NCBI GenBank assembly: GCA_035544215.1
Contig: DATKHY010000003.1
Coordinates: 248,001-312,000, forward strand
DNA from: Candidatus Binatia bacterium
Lineage (GTDB): Bacteria > Vulcanimicrobiota > Vulcanimicrobiia > Vulcanimicrobiales > Vulcanimicrobiaceae
Direction: 5' to 3'
DNA length: 64,000 nucleotides
Below, one piece after another: positions 17,521 through 26,797 of this stretch (positions within the stretch are counted from its first letter, which is position 1; each line of letters begins with the position of its first letter). The position numbers were made by a program, and so were the translations under genes. Under the pieces are notes generated by a model. The model was given only the letters and a program-made list of their open reading frames with translations, was not told where the DNA came from and did not search any database.

Positions 17521-18984
17521 GTGAAAGGCTGCCGGGTCGCCATCCTGTCGGCATGCGTCGCCGCAGCGACGCTGGCCGCCTGCGCCCCGCAGCGGCAGCT
17601 TCAAGACGGGATACCGTCACTAGCCGCCCCACGGGGCCTGCTGCGCAGCGGCTCGGGGAGCTCGCCGATCCAGCACGTCGTTGTCATCGTCCAGGAAAAT
17701 CGGAGCTTCGATAACCTGTTCGCCTTGTTTCCCGGTGCCGACGGCGCGACGCGGGGCAAGATGCGCGTGAAGCGCGGGGGCCGCTGGGTGGACGAGTGGA
17801 CGCCGCTGCAATCGCATCCGCTGGTCATGCCGACGGACGTCCAGCACTGTCACGCCTCGTTCGAGACCTCGTACGACAAGGGCAAGATGGACGGGTTCAA
17901 TCTCGTTCACTACGGCGTCTGCCGGCGTCCGGGCAACGTCGTCGGCACGGCTGTCTATCAGTACGTCGAGCAAGACCAGATTCAGCCGTACTGGGACATC
18001 GCCGAACAGTGGGTGCTGGCGGAGCATATGTTCCAGACTCAGGGCAGCGGAAGCTTCACCTCCCATCAGGACCTGATCCGCGGCGCGACCAGCATCAATT
18101 CGTACGAGAGCATGATCGACGATCCGCACGGTCAGCCGTGGGGCTGCGACGCCCCGCCGAACGCGAGGACGTCGCTGATCACGGCCTCAGGCAAGTACCT
18201 CGAGGGCCAAGGGCCGTTTCCGTGCACGAACAAGTTTCCGTCGTCATCGTATTACACGACGCTACGCGACCTGCTCGACGCCAAGGGCGTACCGTGGAAG
18301 TACTACACGCCGTGCTTCAGCACGTCGGATGGATGCGTGCCCGACAAGAAATGCCCGCTGTGCGCGGGCGATACGTTGAACGCATTCGACCTGATCGCTC
18401 CCGTGCGGTACGGCCCCGAGTGGAGCTCGAACGTCTCGATGCCCGCGACCAACATCTTCAGCGACATCCGCAACGGCGCGCTGCCCGCGGTGTCGTGGGT
18501 GATTCCCGAAGACGACGAGGACGACCACCCCGGAGAGAAGGTCGATAAGGGTCCGTCGTGGGTAGCCAGCGTCGTCGACGCGATCGGAGGGAGCACGTAC
18601 TGGGGATCGTCCGCGATCTTCGTAGTGTGGGACGACTGGGGCGGTTTCTACGACCACGCGGCCCCGCAGCAGTTCCGCGACAACCTCGGCGGGCTAGGCT
18701 TCCGAATTCCGTGCCTGGTCATCTCGCCGTACGCGAAAGCGGGCCAGTCCAGTCAAGGCGGCTACATCTCGCCGACGCGATACGAGTTCGGCAGCATCCT
18801 CCGATACGTGGAGGACAACTTCGGCCTCGGAAACCTCGGCACCACGGACGTGCGCGCCAACAGCATCGGCGACGTGTTCGACTACACGCAGCATGCGCGA
18901 CAGTTCAAGCAGATCGGATCGCGGTATCCAATGCGCTACTTCGAGCGCCGCAGGGCATCGCTGCAGCACGGCGATCCCGAGTAG
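17521..18984 (+). CDS. Phospholipase C/acid phosphatase-family phosphoesterase lipoprotein
   Basis: 487 residues from GTG 17521. N-terminal lipobox (ATLAACAP, Cys about residue 21). The phosphoesterase family signature IQHVVVIVQENRSFDNLFAL is near residue 55, with the later blocks VWDDWGGFYDH (metal ligands) and RIPCLVISPYAK. Such enzymes cleave phosphate esters, often phospholipids, outside the cytoplasm. Substrate not determined. It is placed behind a propeller lipoprotein, the same pairing as at 27800-30159. Confidence 0.9.
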   Translation: MKGCRVAILSACVAAATLAACAPQRQLQDGIPSLAAPRGLLRSGSGSSPIQHVVVIVQENRSFDNLFALFPGADGATRGKMRVKRGGRWVDEWTPLQSHPLVMPTDVQHCHASFETSYDKGKMDGFNLVHYGVCRRPGNVVGTAVYQYVEQDQIQPYWDIAEQWVLAEHMFQTQGSGSFTSHQDLIRGATSINSYESMIDDPHGQPWGCDAPPNARTSLITASGKYLEGQGPFPCTNKFPSSSYYTTLRDLLDAKGVPWKYYTPCFSTSDGCVPDKKCPLCAGDTLNAFDLIAPVRYGPEWSSNVSMPATNIFSDIRNGALPAVSWVIPEDDEDDHPGEKVDKGPSWVASVVDAIGGSTYWGSSAIFVVWDDWGGFYDHAAPQQFRDNLGGLGFRIPCLVISPYAKAGQSSQGGYISPTRYEFGSILRYVEDNFGLGNLGTTDVRANSIGDVFDYTQHARQFKQIGSRYPMRYFERRRASLQHGDPE

Positions 18985-19006
18985 TTAATTCCTCGGTGGG
19001 CCGAGG

Positions 19007-19087
19007 TCAATTCTTGTTGGGATGCAGGAACGTGCGGCCGCGCGGGTAGTCGAACACGAAATCGGAGTGTTTGAGGATTCGGCGCAT
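19007..19087 (-). CDS. 26-codon ORF, possible microprotein or gene remnant
   Basis: ATG 19087 lies behind GGAAGGAG. The product is MRRILKHSDFVFDYPRGRTF plus LHPNKN. A hairpin CCTCGG-TGGG-CCGAGG (18991-19006) follows its stop. It lies in the gap between the phosphoesterase and the reverse-strand lipoprotein gene. It could be a real small protein or the tail of a decayed gene. No family is recognised. Confidence 0.3.
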   Translation of the reverse strand: MRRILKHSDFVFDYPRGRTFLHPNKN

Positions 19088-19117
19088 CTCCTTCCCGGGC
19101 GTCCGGGCGGGAGAAGC

Positions 19118-20053
19118 CTAGGGCGAGCTGCTGGGGGAGGTCGCCGGCGAGGGTGACGGAGACGGGGTCGGCGTCGTGCCGGGCGGGATCGTCGCGCCGT
19201 ACATCGCCAGCAGCCAGATCTGCGTGTGCCGCACCGTCACCTTCGGCACGGAGAACGAGAAGCCGACGGTCTGGCTTTGCGGTGTCGTGAACTTCGAGTA
19301 GTTCGCGAGCAGCTGATCGATGCGCTTTCCGCGGACCACGCTCTCGTTGTAGAGCTGCAGCGCGAAGACGCGTCCGTTGAACTGGATCGCGGGTAGTGTG
19401 TACTGCACGTTGGCGGAGCCGTTCAGATCAAAATCCATGTTGCTCTGCAGCCGTATCGCCACGAGCGGCGTGATGCGCATGAAGAGCGGGTTGGGATTGG
19501 TCATGCTGGGCACGTCGCGCGGCAACGGCTCCAACTGGAGCGTCATCAATCCAGCCGGCGTCGGCGAAGGCGTCGGCGAGTCGTCGCCGCTGTCGTCGGC
19601 GGTGTCGTCGTCGGAGGAGGCGGAGGGCTTAGGCGTCGGCGTCGGGCTCGCCGTCGGCTTGGCAGTGCTTTTGCCGTTGGGAGACGGCGACGGTGAGGCC
19701 GGCGGTATGTTGAAGGCCACCGTGCACGTGTACTGCTGGTTGAACTGCAGGACCGTGGGGCACTTCATCCCGCTCGGACCTTGACCGATGGGATACTGCG
19801 CTTCGTTAGGCGCCATCGTGGCGCCGGGGTTGGCGAGCTCCTCGCGGCCGTTCGGACCGACGGTCGGGCCGGCCAGCGTTCCGCCGTTCATGCTGCTCGA
19901 GAGCCCGCCGCCGTTCATACCACCGATCGAGCCGGGTTGCGTGACGGGCGGCGCCATGTCACCCATGCCGCTGTCGAACCCCGACCCTCCTTGGCACGAA
20001 GCCAACACGAGCGCGAGCGCCGCAAAAACGGCGCGAGCATCACACCTCATCAT
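19118..20053 (-). CDS. Proline/serine-rich lipoprotein
   Basis: 311 residues from ATG 20053, one base after the thrS stop, so it is probably co-transcribed with thrS. Lipobox VLASCQGG (Cys about residue 19). A glycine/methionine-rich section (SIGGMNGGGLSSSMNGG) is followed by a long low-complexity linker of Ser, Pro, Thr and Asp. Next is a beta-rich domain (NVQYTLPAIQFNGRVFALQL), then a second Pro/Ser tail. Function unknown; the linkers suggest a surface-exposed protein. Confidence 0.75.
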   Translation of the reverse strand: MMRCDARAVFAALALVLASCQGGSGFDSGMGDMAPPVTQPGSIGGMNGGGLSSSMNGGTLAGPTVGPNGREELANPGATMAPNEAQYPIGQGPSGMKCPTVLQFNQQYTCTVAFNIPPASPSPSPNGKSTAKPTASPTPTPKPSASSDDDTADDSGDDSPTPSPTPAGLMTLQLEPLPRDVPSMTNPNPLFMRITPLVAIRLQSNMDFDLNGSANVQYTLPAIQFNGRVFALQLYNESVVRGKRIDQLLANYSKFTTPQSQTVGFSFSVPKVTVRHTQIWLLAMYGATIPPGTTPTPSPSPSPATSPSSSP

Positions 20054-20054
20054 T

Positions 20055-21827
20055 TTATTCCTTCGCCTCGACCATTGCATGTAACTCCTCGACGAAGGAC
20101 TCAACCGACGTCGTGCGTTTCTCATCGATTCCGCGCTGATTGACGTTCACGGTGCCGTCTGCAGCCTCTTGTTTGCCCGCGACCAAGATGTACGGCACCT
20201 TCTGGGTTTTCCAGTGCCGGATCTTGTATCCGAGCTTCTCGTTGGCTTCGTCCACCTCGACCCGAAAGCCCGCTCCCCGCAGCCGCGCCGCGACCTCGCG
20301 GCCGTAGCTCGCTTGGTGCTCGGAGATCGGCGTCACGACGACTTGTATCGGAGCCAGCCAGACCGGAAATGCGCCCCCATAGTGCTCGATCAGTATGCCA
20401 AAGAAACGTTCCAACGAGCCGGCAAGTGCCCGATGGATCATCACCGGGCAGTGGTCTTGGCCGTCGGCAGCGCGGTACTTGAGCCCGAAGCGGGCTGGCA
20501 GGACGAAGTCGACTTGGACGGTGCCAAGCTGCCATGGCCGGCCGAGCGCGTCGCGTACGTTAACGTCGAGTTTCGGTCCGTAGAATGCGCCGCCACCCTC
20601 GTCGACCTCAAACGGGAGCTCGTAACGCTCGAGCGCGTTGCGGATGGCCGCCTCGGCGATCGCGTCGGTCTCGGTGCGGTCGGCCTCCGCGCGTCGCGAC
20701 AGCACGTACGCAAACGAGCTGAAGCTGAACGCGCGCATTAGGCGCAATGCTTCGTCGAGCGTCTGTTCGAATTCGCCCTGAAGCTGCTCCGGCGTGCAGA
20801 ACAAATGCGCGTCATCCTGCGTGAATCCGCGGACTCGCGTGAGGCCGTGCAACACACCGGAGCGCTCGAAACGGTACACGGTTCCGAATTCCGAGAACCG
20901 TAACGGAAGATCGCGGTAGCTGCGCAAGCGGCTCTGATAGATGAGGATGTGACCGGGACAGTTCATCGGCTTCAGGCGAAAGCGCTGGTTCTCCACCTCG
21001 ATCGGGCCGAACATGCTCTCCGCGAAGTTCTCGAGGTGCCCGGAGATCTCGTAGAGCCGTTCGCTCGCGATGTGCGGCGTCACGACCGGCTGATAGCCGC
21101 GTTCGCGTAATCCTTCGCGAATGAAGTTCTCGATGATATTGCGGACGATCGCGCCGTTGGGATGCCAGAAGACGAGTCCGCCTCCGGCCTCCTCCTCAAT
21201 CGAAAAGAGGTCGAGTTCGGCTCCCAGCCGGCGATGATCTCGGCGTTGCGCTTCCTCGACCCGCGCGAGATAGTCGTCGAGCTCCGCGCGGTCGCGCCAC
21301 GCCGTGCCGTAGATGCGCTGGAGCATCGCGTTGTGCTCGTCGCCGCGCCAATAGGCGCCGGCCACGCTGGTGAGCTTGAACGCGCCGATCCGGCCGGTGG
21401 AGTCGGCGTGGCCGCCACGGCATAGGTCCGTGAACTCGCCGATGGTGTAAAGGGTGATGGGCTGACCGGCAGGGATCTCGCCCGCGATCTCCGCCTTGTA
21501 CGGGTTGCCGTCGAACGCGGCGATGGCCTCGTCGCGCGTCACCTCGCGGCCGGTCATCGGATAGTCGGCCGCTACGATCTCGCTCATGCGGGTCTCGAGC
21601 CGCTCGAGATCCTCCGGCGTGAACGGCGTCCGCCGGTCGAAATCGTAGTAGAACCCGTTTTCTATGGCCGGCCCGATCGTGGGCTTGGCCTCGGGAAAGA
21701 GGTCCTGCACGGCATAGGCCAGCACGTGCGCCGCGGTGTGGCGCAGCTCGGCCAGCGACGGCGCGCGGTCGTCCGATTTGCCTTCCGCGATCATCGGGCG
21801 CGGCTTCGGAGTAAGTAGCTCGGTCAT
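20055..21827 (-). CDS. thrS: Threonyl-tRNA synthetase (without TGS domain)
   Basis: 590 residues. It attaches threonine to tRNA-Thr. The editing domain motif HTAAH is at residues 30-34 with its partner DLCRGGHAD near 140. The catalytic core has MNCPGHILIYQSRLRSYRDL, with the zinc-binding Cys, and CPVMIHRALAGSLERF with its His. The anticodon-binding domain is at the end (KLGYKIRHWKTQKVPYILVA). The usual N-terminal TGS domain (about 60 residues) is absent. The following lipoprotein gene starts one base after its stop. Confidence 0.95.
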   Translation of the reverse strand: MTELLTPKPRPMIAEGKSDDRAPSLAELRHTAAHVLAYAVQDLFPEAKPTIGPAIENGFYYDFDRRTPFTPEDLERLETRMSEIVAADYPMTGREVTRDEAIAAFDGNPYKAEIAGEIPAGQPITLYTIGEFTDLCRGGHADSTGRIGAFKLTSVAGAYWRGDEHNAMLQRIYGTAWRDRAELDDYLARVEEAQRRDHRRLGAELDLFSIEEEAGGGLVFWHPNGAIVRNIIENFIREGLRERGYQPVVTPHIASERLYEISGHLENFAESMFGPIEVENQRFRLKPMNCPGHILIYQSRLRSYRDLPLRFSEFGTVYRFERSGVLHGLTRVRGFTQDDAHLFCTPEQLQGEFEQTLDEALRLMRAFSFSSFAYVLSRRAEADRTETDAIAEAAIRNALERYELPFEVDEGGGAFYGPKLDVNVRDALGRPWQLGTVQVDFVLPARFGLKYRAADGQDHCPVMIHRALAGSLERFFGILIEHYGGAFPVWLAPIQVVVTPISEHQASYGREVAARLRGAGFRVEVDEANEKLGYKIRHWKTQKVPYILVAGKQEAADGTVNVNQRGIDEKRTTSVESFVEELHAMVEAKE

Positions 21828-22014
21828 CCTTCGCAGCTCGGAGGCTTTAGTTGTCCTTAGAATGACAAGCTAGCCTAGGACGGGCCTGGGGAGGGCGGCG
21901 TAACCGTCGGCCCCGCCGGCCTTAATATGGGGTTAATCGAGCTGCATTACAACTAAGACACCCCTCGAATTTTATGACTCAGGGCGCCTTCTCTTCGCCA
22001 AAGGAGCTTTTTCA

Positions 22015-23043
22015 GTGACAGGATCGTGGATTCGCCGTTTCGGGGCGTTGGCCGTGGCCACGGCCTTATGCGCGCCGGCGGCAGCCGCAACGCAGCTTAC
22101 CGGAGCCGGGTCGAGCTTCGACTATCCGTTCTTTTCCAAAGCCTTCTACATCTACAGCCAGAAGAATCCCGACGTAACGGTCAATTACCAGTCGATCGGC
22201 AGCGGCGGCGGTATTCAGCAGTTCACGGCAAAGAACGTCGACTTCGGCGCAACGGACGTTCCGATGAACGCCGACGAGCTCGCGCGCGCCGGGCAACCCG
22301 TCCTCCAGATTCCGGTGACGCTTGGCGGGGCGGCGATCGCCTACAACCTGCCGGGTGTGAACGCAACCCTTCGGCTCACGCGCCAGGTGATCGCCGACAT
22401 CTATCTCGGCAAGATCCTGAAGTGGAACGACCCTCAGATCGCCCGGCTCAACAAGGGCGTGAACCTGCCCGACACGGCTATCATCGTCGTGCATCGCTCC
22501 GACGGCTCGGGGACGAGCTACATCTTTACCGACTTCCTGAGCCACGTCTCGCCGGAGTGGAAGAGCAAGGTCGGCACCGGCAAGAGCGTGTCGTGGCCGG
22601 CCCCGAGCGCCGTCGGCGCGAAGGGTAACGAGGGCGTAGCCGGCCAGGTGCGCAGCACGCCGGGAGCCATCGGTTATGTCGAGCTGGCGTACGTCGTCGA
22701 GAACAAGATGCCGGCGGCGCTGATTCAAAATCGCGCCGGCAAGTGGGTCGCGTGCGGCGAAGACACAGTTGCCGCCGCGGCCGCTACCAAGCCGGAAGTG
22801 AGCTCGACAAATTTCTCGATCGTCGATACCGCCGGCGCCAACTCGTATCCGATCTCGGGCTACTCGTGGGTCGTGATCTACAAGAAGCCCTCTGATGCGG
22901 GTCGAGCCAAGATGCTGTTTGACGTGCTGACTTGGCTCGTTGGGCCCGCGGGCCAGTCCAATGCAAAGTCCGTCGACTACGTTCCTCTGCCGAAGAACGT
23001 GCAGGCGGCTGCGTTGGGGACGCTCAAACAAATGCAGCACTGA
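22015..23043 (+). CDS. pstS: Phosphate ABC transporter, substrate-binding protein
   Basis: 342 residues. A signal peptide (FGALAVATALCAPAAAATQL) without lipobox indicates a periplasmic soluble protein. PstS motifs: LTGAGSSFDYPFFSKAF, FGATDVPMNADELA and IIVVHRSDGSGTSYIFTDFL, the last forming part of the phosphate-binding pocket. Start GTG 22015 follows AAAGGAG. First gene of pstSCAB. The 190 bases before it (21828-22014) should hold the promoter; no clear Pho box was recognised. Confidence 0.96.
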   Translation: MTGSWIRRFGALAVATALCAPAAAATQLTGAGSSFDYPFFSKAFYIYSQKNPDVTVNYQSIGSGGGIQQFTAKNVDFGATDVPMNADELARAGQPVLQIPVTLGGAAIAYNLPGVNATLRLTRQVIADIYLGKILKWNDPQIARLNKGVNLPDTAIIVVHRSDGSGTSYIFTDFLSHVSPEWKSKVGTGKSVSWPAPSAVGAKGNEGVAGQVRSTPGAIGYVELAYVVENKMPAALIQNRAGKWVACGEDTVAAAAATKPEVSSTNFSIVDTAGANSYPISGYSWVVIYKKPSDAGRAKMLFDVLTWLVGPAGQSNAKSVDYVPLPKNVQAAALGTLKQMQH

Positions 23044-23077
23044 CCCTTCAAAGTACGCTCAGGGCAACAGCGGAAGG

Positions 23078-24022
23078 ATGACGGCTGAGCCTCGATTTCG
23101 GCGACTCGCGCGCTTCGTAAGTCCGGCCGACCGCGGCTTTGCCGCGGTCGTTTACGGCGGGAGCATTCTCTTTGCCCTCTTGATCGTCGGCCTGTTCGTC
23201 GAGCTGGTGCTCGGGTCGTGGCCGTCGATCCGGGCGTTCGGACCGTCGTTCATTTGGCACAGCGCATGGGACCCGAACACGAGCAAGTTCGGCGCGCTGC
23301 CGATGATCTACGGGACGGTCGTCACGTCGCTCATCGCGATAGCGCTCGCCGGCTTCGTCGGCATCATGGCCGCCGTCTTCTTGGCCGACTTCGCGCCGCG
23401 CTGGCTCTCGACGCCGCTGTCGTTTCTGATCGAGCTGTTGGCCGCGGTACCCAGCGTCGTGTACGGGCTATGGGGCCTGTTCGTCCTCGCTCCGTTCGTG
23501 CGCACCACCATCGGACCCGCGCTGCAGCACGTGCTCGGGTGGCTGCCGCTCTTCCAGGGACCGATCTACGGCGTCGGTCTGCTGACGGGCGGAATAATTC
23601 TGGCGCTGATGATCGTTCCGACGGTCACGGCGATCTCGCGCGACGTCATCGTGGCGATACCGGGCGATCTGCGCGAGGCGTCGGCCTCGCTCGGCACGAC
23701 GAAGTGGGAAACGGCGACGCGCGTGGTTTTGCCGGCGGCGCGGGTCGGCATCTTCGGCGCGTGCGTGCTCGCGCTGGGCCGTGCTCTCGGCGAGACGATC
23801 GCCGTGACCATGGTGATCGGCAACCGGCCGGAGATTTCCGCGTCGCTGTTTGCGCCTTCGTACACGCTCGCCAGCGTGATCGCTAACGAGTTCACTGAGG
23901 CGACGACCAGTGTCTACATCAGCGCGCTGATCGAGCTCGGGCTGATTTTGTTCTTGGTCAGCATCGTCGTCAACGCGCTAGCGCGGCTCATGATCTGGAG
24001 CGTTCGTGGTTCAGGCGTCTAG
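23078..24022 (+). CDS. pstC: Phosphate ABC transporter permease PstC
   Basis: 314 residues from ATG 23078 behind GGAAGG; the frame is open upstream into pstS but that part is not coding. About six membrane helices. The permease loop that contacts the ATPase reads GDLREASASLGTTKWETATR. It pairs with PstA to form the channel. Its last 17 bases overlap pstA. Confidence 0.95.
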   Translation: MTAEPRFRRLARFVSPADRGFAAVVYGGSILFALLIVGLFVELVLGSWPSIRAFGPSFIWHSAWDPNTSKFGALPMIYGTVVTSLIAIALAGFVGIMAAVFLADFAPRWLSTPLSFLIELLAAVPSVVYGLWGLFVLAPFVRTTIGPALQHVLGWLPLFQGPIYGVGLLTGGIILALMIVPTVTAISRDVIVAIPGDLREASASLGTTKWETATRVVLPAARVGIFGACVLALGRALGETIAVTMVIGNRPEISASLFAPSYTLASVIANEFTEATTSVYISALIELGLILFLVSIVVNALARLMIWSVRGSGV

Positions 24023-24887
24023 CGAGTTATCGCTGCGGTACCAGCGGCTGGGGCGCCGGCGGGTCTTCGCGTCGATCGGCACCGCCCTGACGCTATTCTG
24101 CGCGGCGCTGGCGGCGGCGGCGCTGCTCGCGATTCTCGTCTACGTCATGGTGCAAGGCATCGGGGCGATCAACTGGGCGTTTCTCACGCAGCTGCCGCAC
24201 CCCATCGGCGTTTCCGGCGGCGGCGTCGGGAACGGAATCGCCGGGATGGTCATCGTCATCGGCCTCGCGACCGCGATGGCCGTGCCGCTCGGACTGTTGA
24301 CGGGGATCTATCTCGCCCTGTTCGGTCGCGGGGCGATCCCCGAGGCCCTGCGGTTTCTCTCGGACGTGCTCTCGGGCGTGCCCAGCATCGCGATCGGGCT
24401 CTTCGCGTATGCGGTCTTGGTCGCGCCGCTCAAACACTTCTCGGGCTTCTCCGCGTCGTTCGCGTTCATGATGTTGATGTTGCCGCTGCTCGTGCGCACG
24501 TCGGAACAGGCGATTCGCTCCGTGCCCGCTACCGTGCGCGAGGGAGCGCTGGCGCTCGGCATGTCGAACTTCCGCGCCACGGTGCGCATTGTGCTGCCGA
24601 CGGCGCGGCCCGCGATCATCACGGCGCTTCTCCTTGCGATCGCGCGCGTGACCGGGGAGACGGCGCCGCTGCTCTTCACCGCCTTCGGCACCCAGTTCTG
24701 GGAAATGAATCCAAGCAATCCGATGGCCGTGCTGTCGCTGCAGGTCTTCACGTATGCCATCTCGCCGTACCCGAACTGGCAGCAGCAAGCCTGGGGCGGC
24801 GCGTTGGTACTGATCGTCGCGGTCTTCGTGCTCAGCCTGGGCGCGCGCTTCATGCTGCGCCGCGCCATGCGCGGGCTCGACGCATGA
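24006..24887 (+). CDS. pstA: Phosphate ABC transporter permease PstA
   Basis: 293 residues from GTG 24006, inside the end of pstC. Six membrane helices with the coupling loop [40 protein letters not shown] and [17 protein letters not shown] are typical of PstA. Stop and pstB start overlap (ATGA), which points to translational coupling. Confidence 0.95.
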   Translation: MVQASSELSLRYQRLGRRRVFASIGTALTLFCAALAAAALLAILVYVMVQGIGAINWAFLTQLPHPIGVSGGGVGNGIAGMVIVIGLATAMAVPLGLLTGIYLALFGRGAIPEALRFLSDVLSGVPSIAIGLFAYAVLVAPLKHFSGFSASFAFMMLMLPLLVRTSEQAIRSVPATVREGALALGMSNFRATVRIVLPTARPAIITALLLAIARVTGETAPLLFTAFGTQFWEMNPSNPMAVLSLQVFTYAISPYPNWQQQAWGGALVLIVAVFVLSLGARFMLRRAMRGLDA

Positions 24888-25684
24888 GCACTTCGACTCC
24901 GCTCGGGACCTCGACGATGGCCGACGAGCTGCTCGCGGCCGACGACCTGAGCGCCTATTACGGCGAACGCAAGGCCGTCGGCAACGTCTCGATCGCATTC
25001 CGGCGAAAGGCCGTCACGGCGTTGATCGGGCCATCGGGCTGCGGCAAGACGACGCTGCTGCGCTGTTTCAATCGCATTCACGAGCTGACTTTCGACGCAG
25101 CCGTGGAGGGGCGCGTATTGCTCGGCCGCCAGGACATCTACGCGAGCGACGTCGACCCGATGGCGATCCGCCGCCGTATCGGGATGGTGTTTCAGCGTCC
25201 GAATCCGTTCCCGACGCTCTCGATCTTGGACAATACCGTGTGCGGGCTCCGCGGGCTGTCTGCCCGCCAGCGCTTCGATACGGCGGAACGAGCGCTGCGC
25301 TCGGCGGCGCTGTGGGACGAGGTCAAGGACAAGCTGAAGAGCAGCCCCTTGCGGCTCTCCGGCGGCCAGCAGCAGCGGCTCTGCATCGCGCGCGCCGTGG
25401 CAGCCGAGCCCGAGGTGTTGCTGATGGACGAGCCGACCGCGTCGCTCGATCCGATCGCGAGCGCCGTGATCGAGGAGCTGATGGCGTCGCTCGCCGAGCA
25501 CTTCACCATCGTCGCCGTGACGCACAATATGCAGCAGGCGGCGCGCGTGTCGGATGTGACCGCGTTCATGCTCGCCGACGAAACCGGCGTCGGCCGGCTC
25601 ATCGAGTTCGACGACACGGCCAAGCTCTTTACGACGCCGAGCGATCGCCGAACCGAGGACTACATCACGGGCCGCTTCGGCTAG
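24884..25684 (+). CDS. pstB: Phosphate ABC transporter ATP-binding protein
   Basis: 266 residues. Walker A GPSGCGKT (residues 49-56), Q-loop [15 protein letters not shown], signature [14 protein letters not shown], Walker [14 protein letters not shown] and switch His in [15 protein letters not shown]. It powers phosphate uptake by PstCA. An in-frame ATG 12 codons downstream (MADELL) is an alternative start. No phoU or phoBR gene follows; the operon ends at a terminator. Confidence 0.96.
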   Translation: MSTSTPLGTSTMADELLAADDLSAYYGERKAVGNVSIAFRRKAVTALIGPSGCGKTTLLRCFNRIHELTFDAAVEGRVLLGRQDIYASDVDPMAIRRRIGMVFQRPNPFPTLSILDNTVCGLRGLSARQRFDTAERALRSAALWDEVKDKLKSSPLRLSGGQQQRLCIARAVAAEPEVLLMDEPTASLDPIASAVIEELMASLAEHFTIVAVTHNMQQAARVSDVTAFMLADETGVGRLIEFDDTAKLFTTPSDRRTEDYITGRFG

Positions 25685-25695
25685 GCGGCTAAACA

Positions 25696-25736
25696 AAGAG
25701 CGCGCGACGTTTCTGCCGCGCGCTCTCGCCGTTTTG
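25696..25736 (+). terminator. Rho-independent terminator of pstSCAB
   Basis: GAGCGCGCG and CGCGCGCTC form a 9-bp GC-rich stem with a 10-base loop, followed by TCGCCGTTTT. It stands 12 bases after the pstB stop and before the convergent lipoprotein gene. Confidence 0.85.
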
Positions 25737-25746
25737 AGGCGGTGAA

Positions 25747-26769
25747 CTACTTAGCGACCAACGGGATGGAGGCGACGCCGGTCGGACCCGAGTTGCCGGA
25801 GAGGGTGGAGAACGGCGACGTCTGACCGGGTTTGTATCCCACGACGTTGACGTTCTGATTCGACTGGAAGAAATATCCCAAATGGGTGACCCCGTTTTGG
25901 GTCGGGCCGTTTATCCCGCTGGTAATCGTGGTCTCAGGCGATGTCGTGCCGTACTTGTAGACCTGAACGTTGTTTCCGCCGAAGTTTGAGACGTACATCA
26001 GGTCGCTGGGGCCGAACGAGATGCCGATAGTTCCGTTGAGGCCACTCAGCCCCGCGTTCTTCGGCGTCGAAGAGCCTTTGGGAATCTCGAAGACGGCGCT
26101 CGACGTGTCGCACGCCACCCACACGTTGTCATTGCCGTCGACGTTGAGACCGACCGCCTGTCCCTCGGTGCTGAAACTGATCGTCTCATAGGGCGAAGTC
26201 TGGCCTGCCTTGTACGCAGTGATCGTGTTGTTGTTGAGGTTCGACACGAAAACGTTGCCCGCGGAGTCGACGCCGACCCCATACGGGCCGTCGATGCCGG
26301 TGCTGATAGTGAGGCTGGGCGTCGTATGGCCCTTCGGATAAATGGTGATCGTGCTGTTGCCGAGATTGGCCACGTACAGCGTCGAGCTCTTGTCAACGGC
26401 GAGGCCGAACGGAGTGCTGATGCCTGTCGTGATGGAGCCCTTGGGTGACGGATTTACAGTATTCGGATTGTACATCAGGACCTCGTTGGTGGTCGCATCC
26501 GAGGAGAACAAAACCTCAGGATGGTGATGCCTCCTCCTATCGGGCCATACGTGCGGGAGGTTCCGCTGATGCGGGAAGAGGGGCACGAGAATCGGCCCCG
26601 CGACCGCCGGTCCGGGCAACAGGCGCATTCCCGGCGGAACGCGGACCGATTGCGAGCTAAGCGAAGACGACGAGCCGGGCGTGAGGGAACTCGGACTGGT
26701 GGAGCATCCGGCTACGAAAACGAGCGCCACGACTCCGACGAGTGCGCGGCGTGATAGAGCTTCGAGCAT
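25747..26769 (-). CDS. Beta-propeller (NHL/SMP-30-like) lipoprotein, subgroup 2
   Basis: 340 residues from ATG 26769 behind GGAGG. Lipobox VFVAGCST (Cys about residue 22). Repeated propeller units such as GISTPFGLAVDKSSTLYVAN, LGNSTITIYPKGHTTP, GIDGPYGVGVDSAGNVFVSN and LNNNTITAYKAGQTSP run through the mature part. The pattern is shared with 26798 and 36782. Likely extracytoplasmic; binding partner unknown. Confidence 0.85.
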   Translation of the reverse strand: MLEALSRRALVGVVALVFVAGCSTSPSSLTPGSSSSLSSQSVRVPPGMRLLPGPAVAGPILVPLFPHQRNLPHVWPDRRRHHHPEVLFSSDATTNEVLMYNPNTVNPSPKGSITTGISTPFGLAVDKSSTLYVANLGNSTITIYPKGHTTPSLTISTGIDGPYGVGVDSAGNVFVSNLNNNTITAYKAGQTSPYETISFSTEGQAVGLNVDGNDNVWVACDTSSAVFEIPKGSSTPKNAGLSGLNGTIGISFGPSDLMYVSNFGGNNVQVYKYGTTSPETTITSGINGPTQNGVTHLGYFFQSNQNVNVVGYKPGQTSPFSTLSGNSGPTGVASIPLVAK

Positions 26770-26797
26770 GAACTGTCCTCCGAGATGACGATGAGTG

